Source: Microtetraspora malaysiensis (GTDB taxonomy: Bacteria > Actinomycetota > Actinomycetes > Streptosporangiales > Streptosporangiaceae). Taken from it: a DNA stretch of 64,000 nucleotides. The notes under the pieces are model-generated. The model had not been told where the DNA came from, did no database searches, and was given only the letters and a program-made list of their open reading frames with translations. Numbering within the stretch: position 1 is the stretch's first letter; the number at the start of each line of letters is the position of its first letter. This document shows positions 9,658-18,638 of the stretch, piece after piece. A program made the position numbers and the translations under genes. The stretch spans positions 94,185 through 158,184 of the forward strand of contig NZ_BBYJ01000021.1 of the NCBI RefSeq assembly GCF_001528665.1, written 5' to 3'.

Positions 9658-10542
9658 ATGGCAAATCGCCTATTTGTTGCCATTGCTGGCGCGCTGGTGG
9701 TGTCCGCGCTCGCGGGCGGCTGCGGGCGTTCGTCGTCGGGAACCACCGCGGGCGAGGGCGCGGCGGCGACGGCGGGCAAGTCCGCCAAGGATCTGGTGCC
9801 CGAAGCCGTGCGCAAGACCGGTGAGCTGCGGGTGGCCACGTCCGAGGGGTACCCCCCGATGGAGATGTACAAGAAGGGCACCCAGGATCTCACCGGAGTC
9901 GACCCCGACCTCGGCGCCGCCATCGCCGAGAAGCTGGGCCTCAAGTTCACCATCACCAACGCCGCCTTCGATGGCCTCATCCCCGGCCTCCAGGGCGGCC
10001 GCTGGGACATCGTGATGTCGTCGATGAGCGACACCGAGGAACGGCGCGGCGCGGTCGACTTCGTCGACTACTTCAACGCCGGTGGCGCGATCATGGTCAA
10101 GAAGGGCAACCCCGAGGGCATCAAGACCCTCGACGACCTCTGCGGCAAGACGGTGGTCCTCGCCAAGGGCAGCTCCAACCTGGCCATCGGCGAGCGGCAG
10201 AACGAGAAGTGCGCCACCAAGATGAAGATCATGCAGAGCGAGGACGCCCCCACCGGCCTGCTCTCCCTGGACTCCGGCCGCGCGGTGGCCACCATCGTCG
10301 ACTCGCCCGTCGCGCACATGTACGCGAACGACACCGGCAACTACGAGGTCCTCTCCGAGCAGTACGACGCCGGCCCGTGGGGCATCGCGATCGACAAGCG
10401 CAACACCGGGCTGCGTGACGCCGTGGCCAAGGCGATGGGCGAGCTCCAGGCCGACGGCGGCTACAAGGCCGTGCTCGACGAGTACGGCGTCGGCGCCAAC
10501 GCCGTCCCCGAGGTCATGGTGAACACCGCCCCATGGAAGTGA
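9658..10542 (+). CDS. amino-acid ABC transporter substrate-binding lipoprotein
   Basis: The 294-residue protein starts with a lipoprotein signal peptide; lipobox LAGGC gives lipidated Cys22. The rest is a family-3 solute-binding fold (PBPb): ELRVATSEGYPPMEMY, then VDPDLGAAIAEKLGL, then WDIVMSSMSDTEERR. It would capture a polar amino acid or similar compound outside the membrane. A near-consensus AGGAGG lies 4 bases before the ATG. It is the first gene of a five-gene operon and overlaps the permease gene by 10 bp. Confidence 0.93.
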   Translation: MANRLFVAIAGALVVSALAGGCGRSSSGTTAGEGAAATAGKSAKDLVPEAVRKTGELRVATSEGYPPMEMYKKGTQDLTGVDPDLGAAIAEKLGLKFTITNAAFDGLIPGLQGGRWDIVMSSMSDTEERRGAVDFVDYFNAGGAIMVKKGNPEGIKTLDDLCGKTVVLAKGSSNLAIGERQNEKCATKMKIMQSEDAPTGLLSLDSGRAVATIVDSPVAHMYANDTGNYEVLSEQYDAGPWGIAIDKRNTGLRDAVAKAMGELQADGGYKAVLDEYGVGANAVPEVMVNTAPWK

Positions 10543-11462
10543 CCCCCACCGGGCAGATGCCGACCGGCGGTTCGCCGGTCGAATTGCCGATCAACGCGGT
10601 GCGGCCCCCGCGCCCCGGCCGCCTGATCGGGGCGGCCGTCGCGCTCTTCTTCATGGTCTGGCTCGCGTACACGGTCATCGTCAACGAGAACCTCCACTGG
10701 GACGTGATCGTCTCGTTCCTCATGGACGGCCGGATCCTCGGCGGCCTGTGGGTGACGATCCAGCTCACCGTCTTCTCCATGGCGATCGGCCTGGTCCTCG
10801 GCGTGCTCGCCGCGGTGATGCAGCTCTCCGACAACCCCGTGCTGCGCGGCACCTCCGGCCTCTACACCTGGTTCTTCCGCGGCACGCCGCTGCTGGTCCA
10901 GCTCATCTTCTGGTTCAACATCGGGCTGGTGTTCCCGAACTTCGGGATCGGCGTGCCGTTCGACGGGCCGAAGCTGATCGAGTGGCAGGCCAACGAGCTG
11001 ATCACACCGTTCACGGCGGCGCTGCTCGGCCTCGCGATCAACGAGGGCGCGTACATGGCCGAGATCGTGCGGGCCGGCATCCGCTCGGTGGACCCCGGCC
11101 AGCGTGAGGCCGCCGAAGCGCTCGGCATGTCGCACCGGCAGGTGCTGATCCGGGTGGTGCTCCCGCAGGCGATGCGGGTGATCATCCCGCCGACCGGCAA
11201 CCAGTTCATCTCCATGCTGAAGACCACGTCGATGGTGTCGGTGATCGCCGGGGCCGAGCTGCTGACCGTCGCCCAGCGCATCTACCTGGGCAACTTCGAG
11301 GTCATCGCCATGCTCATCGTGGCGTCGATCTGGTACGTCGTGCTCACCACGATCGCCAGCATCGGCCAGCACTTCATCGAGAAGCGGTTCGAGCGCGGCC
11401 ACGCCGCGCTGGGGGCACGGGTCCGCCGCAACCTGCGGCCGTTCGCGAAGGAGCCGGCATGA
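10533..11462 (+). CDS. amino-acid ABC transporter permease
   Basis: A 309-residue HisM/GlnP-type permease with about five membrane helices after a 45-residue cytosolic N-terminus. The coupling loop [20 protein letters not shown] (about 190-209) is the EAA motif that docks the ATPase. It overlaps both neighbours (10 bp with the binding protein, 4 bp with the ATPase), so the importer subunits are made together. Substrate specificity cannot be read from the sequence. Confidence 0.93.
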   Translation: MEVTPTGQMPTGGSPVELPINAVRPPRPGRLIGAAVALFFMVWLAYTVIVNENLHWDVIVSFLMDGRILGGLWVTIQLTVFSMAIGLVLGVLAAVMQLSDNPVLRGTSGLYTWFFRGTPLLVQLIFWFNIGLVFPNFGIGVPFDGPKLIEWQANELITPFTAALLGLAINEGAYMAEIVRAGIRSVDPGQREAAEALGMSHRQVLIRVVLPQAMRVIIPPTGNQFISMLKTTSMVSVIAGAELLTVAQRIYLGNFEVIAMLIVASIWYVVLTTIASIGQHFIEKRFERGHAALGARVRRNLRPFAKEPA

Positions 11463-12235
11463 CGATCATGCAGGCCGAGCCGATGGTGAAGATCCGCTCG
11501 CTGCGCAAGCGGTTCGGCTCGGTGGAGGTGCTCAAGGGCATCGACCTCGACGTGCCGCACGGCCAGGTGGTGTGCGTGGTCGGCCCGTCCGGGTCGGGCA
11601 AGTCGACCCTGCTGCGCTGCGTCAACCGGATGGAGACCATCGACTCCGGCCGGGTCTGGGTGGACGGCGAGCTGATGGGCTACGCCGAGCGGGGCGACCG
11701 GCTGCACCTGCTTCCCCCGGCCGAGCTGTGCCGCCAGCGGCGGCCCATCGGCATGGTGTTCCAGCGCTTCCACCTGTTCCCGCACCGTACGGCGATCGAG
11801 AACGTCATGGAGGGCCCGGTCACCGTGCTCGGCGCGTCCCGGGCCGAGGCCCGGCGGCAGGCCACCGAGCTGCTGGAGCGGGTCGGCCTGGCCGACCGCG
11901 CCGACCACTACCCGTCCCAGCTCTCCGGCGGCCAGCAGCAGCGCGTCGCCATCGCCCGCAGCCTGGCGATGCGGCCCAAACTGATGCTGTTCGACGAGCC
12001 GACCAGCGCGCTCGACCCCGAGCTGGTGCAGGAGGTGCTCGCGGTCATGCGCGACCTCGCCGCGAGCGGCATGACGATGATGGTCGTCACCCACGAGATG
12101 GGCTTCGCCCGCGAGGTCGGCGACCAGCTCGTGTTCGTTGACGGTGGTGTGATCGTGGAGCGGGGAGACCCCCGCGAGGTCCTCGCCGCACCCAAGAACG
12201 ACCGTTTCCGCACCTTCCTCGGGCAGGTCCTGTGA
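11459..12235 (+). CDS. amino-acid ABC transporter ATP-binding protein (GlnQ type)
   Basis: A 258-residue ATPase: Walker A GPSGSGKS at 42-49, signature LSGGQQQR near 158, Walker [15 protein letters not shown] near 178 and VVTHEMGFA, all diagnostic of the GlnQ/HisP group. Its ATG overlaps the permease stop and its TGA overlaps the GTG of the deacylase gene by 4 bp, so the downstream enzymes are part of the same coupled unit as the importer. Confidence 0.94.
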   Translation: MTIMQAEPMVKIRSLRKRFGSVEVLKGIDLDVPHGQVVCVVGPSGSGKSTLLRCVNRMETIDSGRVWVDGELMGYAERGDRLHLLPPAELCRQRRPIGMVFQRFHLFPHRTAIENVMEGPVTVLGASRAEARRQATELLERVGLADRADHYPSQLSGGQQQRVAIARSLAMRPKLMLFDEPTSALDPELVQEVLAVMRDLAASGMTMMVVTHEMGFAREVGDQLVFVDGGVIVERGDPREVLAAPKNDRFRTFLGQVL

Positions 12236-13827
12236 GCCGATTCGATCTCCTGATCCGCGGCGGTCTCGTGTTCGACGGCACGGGACGTCCCGGCCGCGAG
12301 GCGGACGTCGCCGCCGACGGCGGACGGCTGACCATACTGCCGCCCGGCGCCGCGGCGGACGCCGCCGAGGTGATCGACGCCCGCGGCCGGGCCGTCGCGC
12401 CCGGGTTCATCGACGTCCACACCCACTCCGACGGCGTGGCCCTGCTCCGCCAGGACGACCGCGAGCTGGTGCGCGCCGCGGTGATCCAGGGCGTGACCAC
12501 GGAGATCTCCGGCAACTGCGGTTCCGGCCTGTTCCCGGCGCTGCCCGAGCGGGTGGACGCGATGCGGGCGGACACCCGGGTGACCTTCGGCGGCGACGTC
12601 GGCATGTACCAGGACTTCACGGGCTTCGCCGAGGCGCACGCCCGGGTGCCGAGGGCCAACCACCTGGCCTCGCTCGTCGGCCACGGCACCCTCCGCTCCG
12701 GAGTGCTCGGCCCCGTGGACCGGCCGGCGACCCCCACCGAGCTGGCCGCGATGTGCGACCTGCTCGACCGCGCCCTGTCCCAGGGCGCCGCCGGGCTCTC
12801 CACCGGCCTGATCTACACCCCGGGCACGTACGCGAGCACCGACGAGGTGGTGGCCCTCGCCGCCGTCGCCGCCCGGCACGGCAAGCCGTACGTCACCCAC
12901 CTGCGCGACGAGATGTCCCGCGTGGAGGAGGCGCTGGAGGAGGCCGTCGAGATCGCCCGCCGCAGTGGCGCGCCGCTGCACGTCTCCCACCACAAGACGG
13001 CCGGCCGGTACGCCTGGGGCCGTACGGAGCGCACCCTGCCGAGGATCGCCGAGCTGCGGGCCGGCGGCATGGACGTGACCTGCGACGTGTACCCGTACAC
13101 GGCGGGCAGCACGGCGCTGGCCGCGATGCTCCCGCCATGGGCCAACGACGGCGGCCTGGCCGCGCTCACCCGCCGGCTGGGCAGCCCCGAAGAGCGGGAC
13201 CGGATGCGCCGCGCCATCGCCGAGGGCGTGCCCGGCTGGGAGAACACGGTCGGCAACGGCGGCTGGGACCGCATCTCGGTCGCCTGCGCGCCGCGCAACC
13301 CGCAGACCGAGGGCAGGACCGTCGCGGAGCTGGCCGCCGCCGCGGCGGCAGACCCCCTCGACGTGGTCGCGGAGCTCCTCCTGTCCGAGGGCGGCGAGGT
13401 GACGATCATCAGCCACTCGATGATCGAGGACGACGTGCGCCGGGTGCTGGCCGCGCCGTACGCGATGATCGGTTCGGACGGCGTGCCCAAGCCGGGCGGC
13501 CGGCCGCACCCGCGCTGGGCGGGAACGTTCCCGCGCGTTCTCGGACACTACGTCCGCGAGCTCGGGCTGCTCACGCTGGAGAGCGCGGTGCACAAGATGA
13601 CCGGGATGGCGGCGGCCAGGTTCGGGCTCGCCGGGCGCGGTGTGATCCGCGACGGCGCGCACGCCGACCTGGTGGTCTTCGACCCGGACACGGTGGCGGA
13701 CGGCGCGACCTTCACCGATCCGCTGCTGCCGCCCTCGGGCGTGGAAGCGGTCGTCGTGGGCGGCTCGGTCGTCGCCCGCGAGGGGGTGGAGACCGGCGCG
13801 CGGCCGGGCACGGTGCTGGAGCTGTGA
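12232..13827 (+). CDS. N-acyl-D-amino-acid deacylase / D-aminoacylase family
   Basis: A 531-residue amidohydrolase of the D-aminoacylase group. Metal-binding HTHSD lies at 63-67, the characteristic Cys ligand is in GNCG (Cys96), and later ligands are in THLRDEM, HVSHHK and a terminal IGSDGVPK. It hydrolyses an N-acyl-D-amino acid, or a related amide or peptide, to the free D-amino acid in the cytoplasm. The GTG start overlaps the ATPase stop by 4 bp. Next to an importer, it most likely processes what is taken up. Related dihydroorotase-like or D-glutamate deacylase activity is possible. Confidence 0.9.
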   Translation: MSRFDLLIRGGLVFDGTGRPGREADVAADGGRLTILPPGAAADAAEVIDARGRAVAPGFIDVHTHSDGVALLRQDDRELVRAAVIQGVTTEISGNCGSGLFPALPERVDAMRADTRVTFGGDVGMYQDFTGFAEAHARVPRANHLASLVGHGTLRSGVLGPVDRPATPTELAAMCDLLDRALSQGAAGLSTGLIYTPGTYASTDEVVALAAVAARHGKPYVTHLRDEMSRVEEALEEAVEIARRSGAPLHVSHHKTAGRYAWGRTERTLPRIAELRAGGMDVTCDVYPYTAGSTALAAMLPPWANDGGLAALTRRLGSPEERDRMRRAIAEGVPGWENTVGNGGWDRISVACAPRNPQTEGRTVAELAAAAAADPLDVVAELLLSEGGEVTIISHSMIEDDVRRVLAAPYAMIGSDGVPKPGGRPHPRWAGTFPRVLGHYVRELGLLTLESAVHKMTGMAAARFGLAGRGVIRDGAHADLVVFDPDTVADGATFTDPLLPPSGVEAVVVGGSVVAREGVETGARPGTVLEL

Positions 13828-13837
13828 CGGTGGAGCT

Positions 13838-14689
13838 GTGACGGTGGAGCGGAAATTGACCAGCGGGATCGATGAGGCCATGACGGTTGACGAGCGGGTG
13901 CGGGCGGCGGCCGCCCGGGTCGAGGAGGTCGCCGCGTCCTGCCCCGGGACGCTCGCCGCCTGCGTGCCCGGCCTGATCGGTGTGAACGAGGACGTCGAAC
14001 TGCCGCTCGCCAGCACCGGCAAGCTGCTGCTGCTCGCCGCGGTCGCCCAAGGGGTGACCGGCGGCGAACTCGACCCCGGCGAGCCGGTCGAGCTGGCCGA
14101 GGACGACTACGCGGCCGGATCCGGGCTGCTGATCGGTCTGTCCGCCCGGACCTGGACGATCGGGGACCTGGCGCTGCTCACCGCGTCGGTCAGCGACAAC
14201 ACCGCCACGAACGCGCTGCTGCGGCGGCTCGGCCTGGACCGGGTCGCCACGGTCGCGGCCGGGCTCGGGCTGGCCAGGACCCGGATCCTGGACCGGATCA
14301 GGGAGCCGCGGCTGCCCGTCCATCCCCCGACCTTCGCCCTCGGCACCGCCCAGGAGCTGGCCACCCTCGCCGCCTCCCTCGACGGTCCGGAGCCGTGGAA
14401 GCGCCTGATGCTCGGCTGGATGGCGTACAACACGGACCGCGGCCTGGTGCCCGCGCTCCTGCCGCACGAGCCCGAGGACCGGGAGATCCGCGCGGCCATG
14501 CCGTACCCGGAGGTGTGGGTGGCCAACAAGACGGGCACCGACGCGGGGACCCGAGCCGACGTGGGCCTGCTCGTCGGGACCCGCCGGGTGGGGTACGCCG
14601 TGCTGGCGCACGGACCGGAGGGCGGCGACCACGACCTGGTCCTGGCCATCCGCGAGGTGGGCCGCGCCGTCGCCGCGCTCATTCACTAG
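13838..14689 (+). CDS. class A beta-lactamase-fold serine hydrolase, no signal peptide
   Basis: This 283-residue protein has every class A penicillin-recognising motif: S59-T-G-K62 (SxxK), S119-D-N121 (SDN), an omega-loop E156-P-R-L-P with the glutamate of classical beta-lactamases but proline in place of Asn170, and K231-T-G233 (KTG). There is no signal peptide or lipobox, so it should work in the cytoplasm, not as a secreted resistance enzyme. It follows the deacylase by 10 bp. It may hydrolyse an amide or lactam imported by the adjacent ABC system. A start at MTVDERV (13880) is possible. Confidence 0.82.
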   Translation: MTVERKLTSGIDEAMTVDERVRAAAARVEEVAASCPGTLAACVPGLIGVNEDVELPLASTGKLLLLAAVAQGVTGGELDPGEPVELAEDDYAAGSGLLIGLSARTWTIGDLALLTASVSDNTATNALLRRLGLDRVATVAAGLGLARTRILDRIREPRLPVHPPTFALGTAQELATLAASLDGPEPWKRLMLGWMAYNTDRGLVPALLPHEPEDREIRAAMPYPEVWVANKTGTDAGTRADVGLLVGTRRVGYAVLAHGPEGGDHDLVLAIREVGRAVAALIH

Positions 14690-15597
14690 CGAAGGGCGAT
14701 GCGCATCCGGGACGAGGCGTCGCGGAGGTAGTCCAGGAAGGAGCGGAGCGCCGGGTTGGGGTTGGTCGGCCGGGACGCGGCGCCGATCCTCCGATAGAGC
14801 TTGGGCGCGTCCACCTGGCACACCTGGATGCCGCTCGCGCCGTGCGCGCCCAGGCACGGCACCAACGCCACTCCCAGCCCGGCCCGCACCAGGCCGAGGG
14901 TCACCTCGTAGTGGTCGCTGCGGCACCGGATGGTCGGGCTGAACCCCTCCAGCGCGCTGGCGCGTTCCAGAACCGACACCGGCGTGTCCGTGCCGTACGT
15001 GGTGATCCACGGCTCGTCGGCCAGGTCGGCGAGCCGCACCCGGGGGCGCTGCCCGGCCGGGTGCCCGAGCGGCAGCACGAGCAGCTGCGGCTCGTCGAAC
15101 AGGTGGGTGACCTCCACGCCCTTCGGCGGCTTCCACGGGTCGAGCGCGTGCTCGAAGACGACGAGCACGTCCAGGGCGCCCCGCTCCACGTCCGGCAGCA
15201 GATCATGCGGCTGTCCGAGGACGAGGTCCAGCTCGACGGCGGGATGCCGGGCGGTGAAGGTGGACAACGCGAGCGGCAGCAGCCGGTAGCCCGCCGAGGC
15301 GAAGAACCCGATGCGGAGCTGCCCGGCGTCGGCCCGCGCCTGGGCGAGCAGGTCCTTCTCCGCGGCTTCGATCAGGTCGAGCACCTCGTGCGCCCGGGTG
15401 GCGAGCCGCCGCCCGGCCGCGGTGAGCCGCAGGCTGTGCGCCGCGCGCTCCACCAGCCCCACCCCGGCCTCCTCCTCCAGCCGGGAGAGCTGGTGGGAGA
15501 CGGCGGAGGGGGAGAGTCGCAGATTACGCGCGGCTCCGGCGATGCTCCCCGTCCTGAAGACCTCGAGAAGCACCCTCAGGCGGTGGCTGCTCAGCAT
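14686..15597 (-). CDS. LysR-family transcriptional regulator
   Basis: A 303-residue LysR protein with its winged helix-turn-helix at residues 1-62 (RVLLEVFRTGSIAGAARNL, then SPSAVSHQLSRLEEE) and a periplasmic-binding-like effector domain from about 90. Its stop codon overlaps that of the beta-lactamase-fold gene by 4 bp, so the two genes converge. It could regulate that operon, but LysR targets are usually divergent, so this is only a guess. Confidence 0.92.
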   Translation of the reverse strand: MLSSHRLRVLLEVFRTGSIAGAARNLRLSPSAVSHQLSRLEEEAGVGLVERAAHSLRLTAAGRRLATRAHEVLDLIEAAEKDLLAQARADAGQLRIGFFASAGYRLLPLALSTFTARHPAVELDLVLGQPHDLLPDVERGALDVLVVFEHALDPWKPPKGVEVTHLFDEPQLLVLPLGHPAGQRPRVRLADLADEPWITTYGTDTPVSVLERASALEGFSPTIRCRSDHYEVTLGLVRAGLGVALVPCLGAHGASGIQVCQVDAPKLYRRIGAASRPTNPNPALRSFLDYLRDASSRMRIALR

Positions 15598-15615
15598 TCA
15601 CCCAGTATCGGTGCA

Positions 15616-16425
15616 TCACCGGAGCAGACCGACCCCGCTGAAGCCGTCGACGCCGGGGAGCTTGGGCAGCTCGGGCTCGCCCTCCTCGGGACGCCAGTCG
15701 CCGGTGGAGACCAGACCCGGCTCCACCAGCTCGAAGCCGTCGAAGAAGCGCAGGATCTGCGTCCTGGTCCGGGGCGTGGCGTTGCCCGCCGAGGTCCGCG
15801 CGTACAGCTCGCGGCCCTCGCGCAGCGCGTCGTCGTCGAGGTCGCCGAACGAGAGGTGGCTGATGACCATCGCGCTTCCGGGGGCGAGCCGGTCGCGCAG
15901 CGTCCTGACCACCCGCTCGGCGAGGTCGTCCTCCGGGATGAAGTGCAGTACGGCGAGCATGAGCAGCCCGACGGGCCGGTCCAGGTCGAGGTGCCCGGTG
16001 ACCCGCGGATCGCCGAGGATGGCCGCGGGATCCCGCAGGTCGCCGTCTATGACGATGGTCCGGGAGTTGTCCGCCAGCAGGGCGCGCCCGTGGGCCAGCA
16101 CGATGGGGTCGTTGTCGACGTACACGACACGGGAGTCCGGGGCGGCGCGCAGCGCCACCTGGTGCACGTTCTCCTGTGTGGGCAGCCCGGCGCCGATGTC
16201 CAGGAACTGGCGGATCCCGGTCCCGGCCAGGAACTCCACGGCGCGGCTCAGGAAGCGCCGGTTGGCCTGCACGCCCTCCCGCACGTTCGGGGTGAGGGCG
16301 ATGACCTTCTCGGCCGCGGCCCGGTCGGAGGCGAAATTGTCCTTTCCGCCCAGGAGGTAGTCATAGATCCGCGCCACGCTTGGAATGGCCGGATCGACCC
16401 CCGGGGGTGCCTGTTCCGTGGTCAT
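15616..16425 (-). CDS. DUF574-type S-adenosylmethionine methyltransferase
   Basis: A 269-residue member of the DUF574 (PF04672) methyltransferases that are greatly expanded in actinomycetes. Family landmarks are IYDYLLGGKDNFASDR near residue 23, the SAM loop FLDIGAGLPTQENVH near 75, and VVYVDNDPIVLAHGRAL near 100. The function of the family is unknown. The ATG is preceded by GAGGCGGGAC. The gene lies 18 bp upstream (by transcription) of the LysR gene on the same strand. Confidence 0.92.
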   Translation of the reverse strand: MTTEQAPPGVDPAIPSVARIYDYLLGGKDNFASDRAAAEKVIALTPNVREGVQANRRFLSRAVEFLAGTGIRQFLDIGAGLPTQENVHQVALRAAPDSRVVYVDNDPIVLAHGRALLADNSRTIVIDGDLRDPAAILGDPRVTGHLDLDRPVGLLMLAVLHFIPEDDLAERVVRTLRDRLAPGSAMVISHLSFGDLDDDALREGRELYARTSAGNATPRTRTQILRFFDGFELVEPGLVSTGDWRPEEGEPELPKLPGVDGFSGVGLLR

Positions 16426-16769
16426 CGGTCCCGCCTCGCTCTGGTTCGATCGTGTTCAGGGACGCTAGCCGATTGCCGCACGGTATGCGATTAAACCCCC
16501 ATATCGTTATATTTCGCGCAGTTCGGGGCGCGTTCCGGACTTCTCGTGCCCCCCGCGTCCGACCGGTGCGCCGGGAAATGTGACCTGCCGGAAATGCCCG
16601 TCCTGTACGGCCAATCACCACCGATTCGGCGCGCCCTGGGGAATGGGCGCGACCGCAAATTCAAAAGACTTGTAAAGGCATCTCTCAGTACTTCGTGTCT
16701 CGCCTGTGGAAAGGCTCCATGGCGTGTCTCCTAGATAGCCGTATTCGCCTACTGCCTTGGAGGCCGAAC
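16426..16769. other. 344-bp intergenic region, relatively AT-rich
   Basis: This divergent spacer separates the DUF574 methyltransferase from the secreted lipoprotein. Parts of it (16480-16520 and 16650-16700) are clearly poorer in G+C than the coding DNA around it and would hold promoters for both genes. I saw no tRNA, repeat or further coding frame with actinobacterial codon bias. A TTGGAGG ribosome site at 16757-16763 serves the lipoprotein start. Confidence 0.5.
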
Positions 16770-17291
16770 ATGAAGAAACTGCTTTGCGTCGGTGCGCTCG
16801 CGCTCGGCGTTCTGGCGACCGGCTGCGGAACCGGCACCGACACCAGCGGAGCCAGCCCCGTCGCCGGTGAGGAGACCTCGCCCGGCGGGATGACTCCCTC
16901 GGAGATGATGACGCCGATGCCCGCCGAGACCGGTCCCGCCAAGCTCTCGGTCATGCCGGCGAGCATCGGCAAGATCCTCGTCGGCAGCAACCAGCACACG
17001 GTCTACCTCTTCGAGAAGGACAAGAACGGCAAGTCGTCCTGCACGGACGCCTGCGCGGAGGCCTGGCCTCCGGTCCTCACCGAGGGCAAGCCCGAGGCGG
17101 GCGAGGGCATCAAGGCGAACCTCCTCGGCACCCACAAGCGCCCCGACGGCAAGATGCAGGTGACGTACAACAACCACCCGCTGTACTACTTCATCAAGGA
17201 CGAGAAGCCCGGCGACACCAAGGGTCAGAAGCTCAAGGACTTCGGCGCCGAGTGGTTCGCGGTGGGACCGGACGGCAAGAAGGTGGGCTAG
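16770..17291 (+). CDS. secreted lipoprotein with Lipoprotein_15-type repeats
   Basis: The 173-residue lipoprotein has lipobox LATGC (lipidated Cys19), then a Thr/Ser/Pro/Met-rich linker of about 35 residues and two copies of the COG4315/PF03640 repeat. The first includes GKILVGSNQHTVYLFEKD and Cys-x3-Cys in CTDACAEAWPP; the second includes PLYYFIKDEKPGDTKGQ. Such proteins sit on the outer face of the membrane; some members are linked to redox or haem chemistry, but the role is unknown. I placed the start at 16770 because of the ribosome site 16757-16763; an earlier in-frame start at 16695 lacks one. Confidence 0.88.
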   Translation: MKKLLCVGALALGVLATGCGTGTDTSGASPVAGEETSPGGMTPSEMMTPMPAETGPAKLSVMPASIGKILVGSNQHTVYLFEKDKNGKSSCTDACAEAWPPVLTEGKPEAGEGIKANLLGTHKRPDGKMQVTYNNHPLYYFIKDEKPGDTKGQKLKDFGAEWFAVGPDGKKVG

Positions 17292-17325
17292 CGCCTCGGT
17301 TCCGAGGCTCCGGCTCCACCGGACA

Positions 17326-17360
17326 CTCGTCGCCCCGGGCTCACCGGCCCGGGCGACGAG
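17326..17360. terminator. hairpin terminator after the lipoprotein gene
   Basis: Arms CTCGTCGCCCCGGGC (17326-17340) and GCCCGGGCGACGAG (17347-17360) pair along 14 bp with one bulged C and a 6-base loop. No T-run follows, as is common for actinobacterial terminators. Confidence 0.7.
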
Positions 17361-17447
17361 CTCTCCGGCCGTCAGCGGAAGCGGCGCCCGGTCCCGCCGG
17401 TCCGCCCGGCGACCGGCGCTCGGGGGCGAACCGCTACCCTGACCGTG

Positions 17448-18509
17448 ATGTATCGATTCGTGTTCACGCAGGTCCTGAGCCGCCTCGACGCGGAGGACAT
17501 CCACCATTGGACGATCAGGGCGCTCCGCCTGCTGGCGGTCCTCCCGGTCGCCAAACGGGTGCTGCACCGGCGGCTGGCCCCCCGTGACGAGGCGCTCCGC
17601 GTCCGCGCCTTCGGAGTGCACTTCCCCGGCCCCTTCGGCCTGGCCGCCGGATTCGACAAGAACGCCGAGTGCTTCGAGGCGCTCGCGGCCTTCGGGTTCA
17701 GCCACGTCGAGGTGGGGACCATCACCGCGCGGCCCCAGCCGGGGAACCCGCGGCCCCGCCTGTTCCGGCTGACGAAGAACCGCGCGATCATCAACAGGAT
17801 GGGCTTCAACAACTCGGGAGCCCGCGCCGTCGCGGCCCGGCTGCGCCGTCCTCGCGCGGTCCCCGCCGTCGTCGGGGTGAACATCGGCAAGACCAAGGTG
17901 GTGCCCGAGGAGCGGGCCGCCGAGGACTACATGGCCAGCGCCAGGGAGCTCGCGCCTCTCGCGGACTACCTGGTCGTCAACGTCAGCTCGCCCAACACTC
18001 CCGGGTTGCGCAACCTGCAGGCCGTCGAGCTGCTCCGCCCCCTCCTTGCCAGCGTCCAGAGCGTGGCGGGCCGCACACCGTTGCTGGTCAAGATCGCGCC
18101 CGACCTCGCGGACGATGACGTGGACGCGGTCGCCGACCTGGCCGTCGAGCTGGGTCTGTCCGGCATCATCGCCACCAACACCACGATCGGACGGCCCGGC
18201 GTCGTGAGCGACGAGGCGGGCGGGCTGTCCGGCCGCCCGCTCAAGGCCCGGTCGCTTGAGGTGCTGCGCCGGCTGCACGCCCGGGTGGGCGACCGGCTGA
18301 CCCTGGTCTCCGTCGGCGGCGTCGAGGATCTCGACGACGTATGGGAGCGCATCCTGGCCGGCGCGACCCTCGTCCAGGGATACACCGGCATGATCTACGC
18401 CGGTCCGCTGTGGGCCTCGCGCATCCACCGCGGGCTCTCCCGGCGGCTCCGGCGGCACGGCTACCGCTCGATCTCCGAGGTCGTCGGAGCGGCCGACCGC
18501 CTCGCCTGA
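17448..18509 (+). CDS. pyrD: dihydroorotate dehydrogenase (quinone), class 2
   Basis: PyrD oxidises dihydroorotate to orotate in pyrimidine synthesis, passing electrons to membrane quinone. The 353-residue length and N-terminal amphipathic region ([20 protein letters not shown]) are those of membrane-bound class 2 enzymes. FMN and substrate motifs are visible: [26 protein letters not shown], the serine-base motif [10 protein letters not shown], and IATNTTI. A TACCCT -10 box (17435-17440) ends 7 nt before ATG 17448, so the mRNA is probably leaderless; the GTG at 17445 is a less likely start. Confidence 0.95.
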   Translation: MYRFVFTQVLSRLDAEDIHHWTIRALRLLAVLPVAKRVLHRRLAPRDEALRVRAFGVHFPGPFGLAAGFDKNAECFEALAAFGFSHVEVGTITARPQPGNPRPRLFRLTKNRAIINRMGFNNSGARAVAARLRRPRAVPAVVGVNIGKTKVVPEERAAEDYMASARELAPLADYLVVNVSSPNTPGLRNLQAVELLRPLLASVQSVAGRTPLLVKIAPDLADDDVDAVADLAVELGLSGIIATNTTIGRPGVVSDEAGGLSGRPLKARSLEVLRRLHARVGDRLTLVSVGGVEDLDDVWERILAGATLVQGYTGMIYAGPLWASRIHRGLSRRLRRHGYRSISEVVGAADRLA

Positions 18510-18535
18510 CGGGCGCTCCATACGCGCGACGACGA

Positions 18536-18563
18536 CCCGCGTCCCGAAGCGACGGGACGCGGG
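18536..18563. terminator. perfect 11-bp hairpin between pyrD and the hexosaminidase gene
   Basis: CCCGCGTCCCG (18536-18546) pairs perfectly with CGGGACGCGGG (18553-18563) around a 6-base loop, and flanking GACGA/TTCGTC bases extend the stem. It lies between two convergent genes and can act on both. A second GC hairpin occupies about 18597-18636. Confidence 0.75.
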
Positions 18564-18638
18564 CCGTTCGTCGCGGAGAAGTCACCGCGCAAAGGGGCGG
18601 CCGGGGCCGATCACACGTGACGACCCCGGCGGCCGCGG

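Noticed and set aside
13838..14689. Antibiotic-resistance beta-lactamase
   Set aside because: The motifs are there, but the protein has no export signal and its operon is an importer plus a deacylase.
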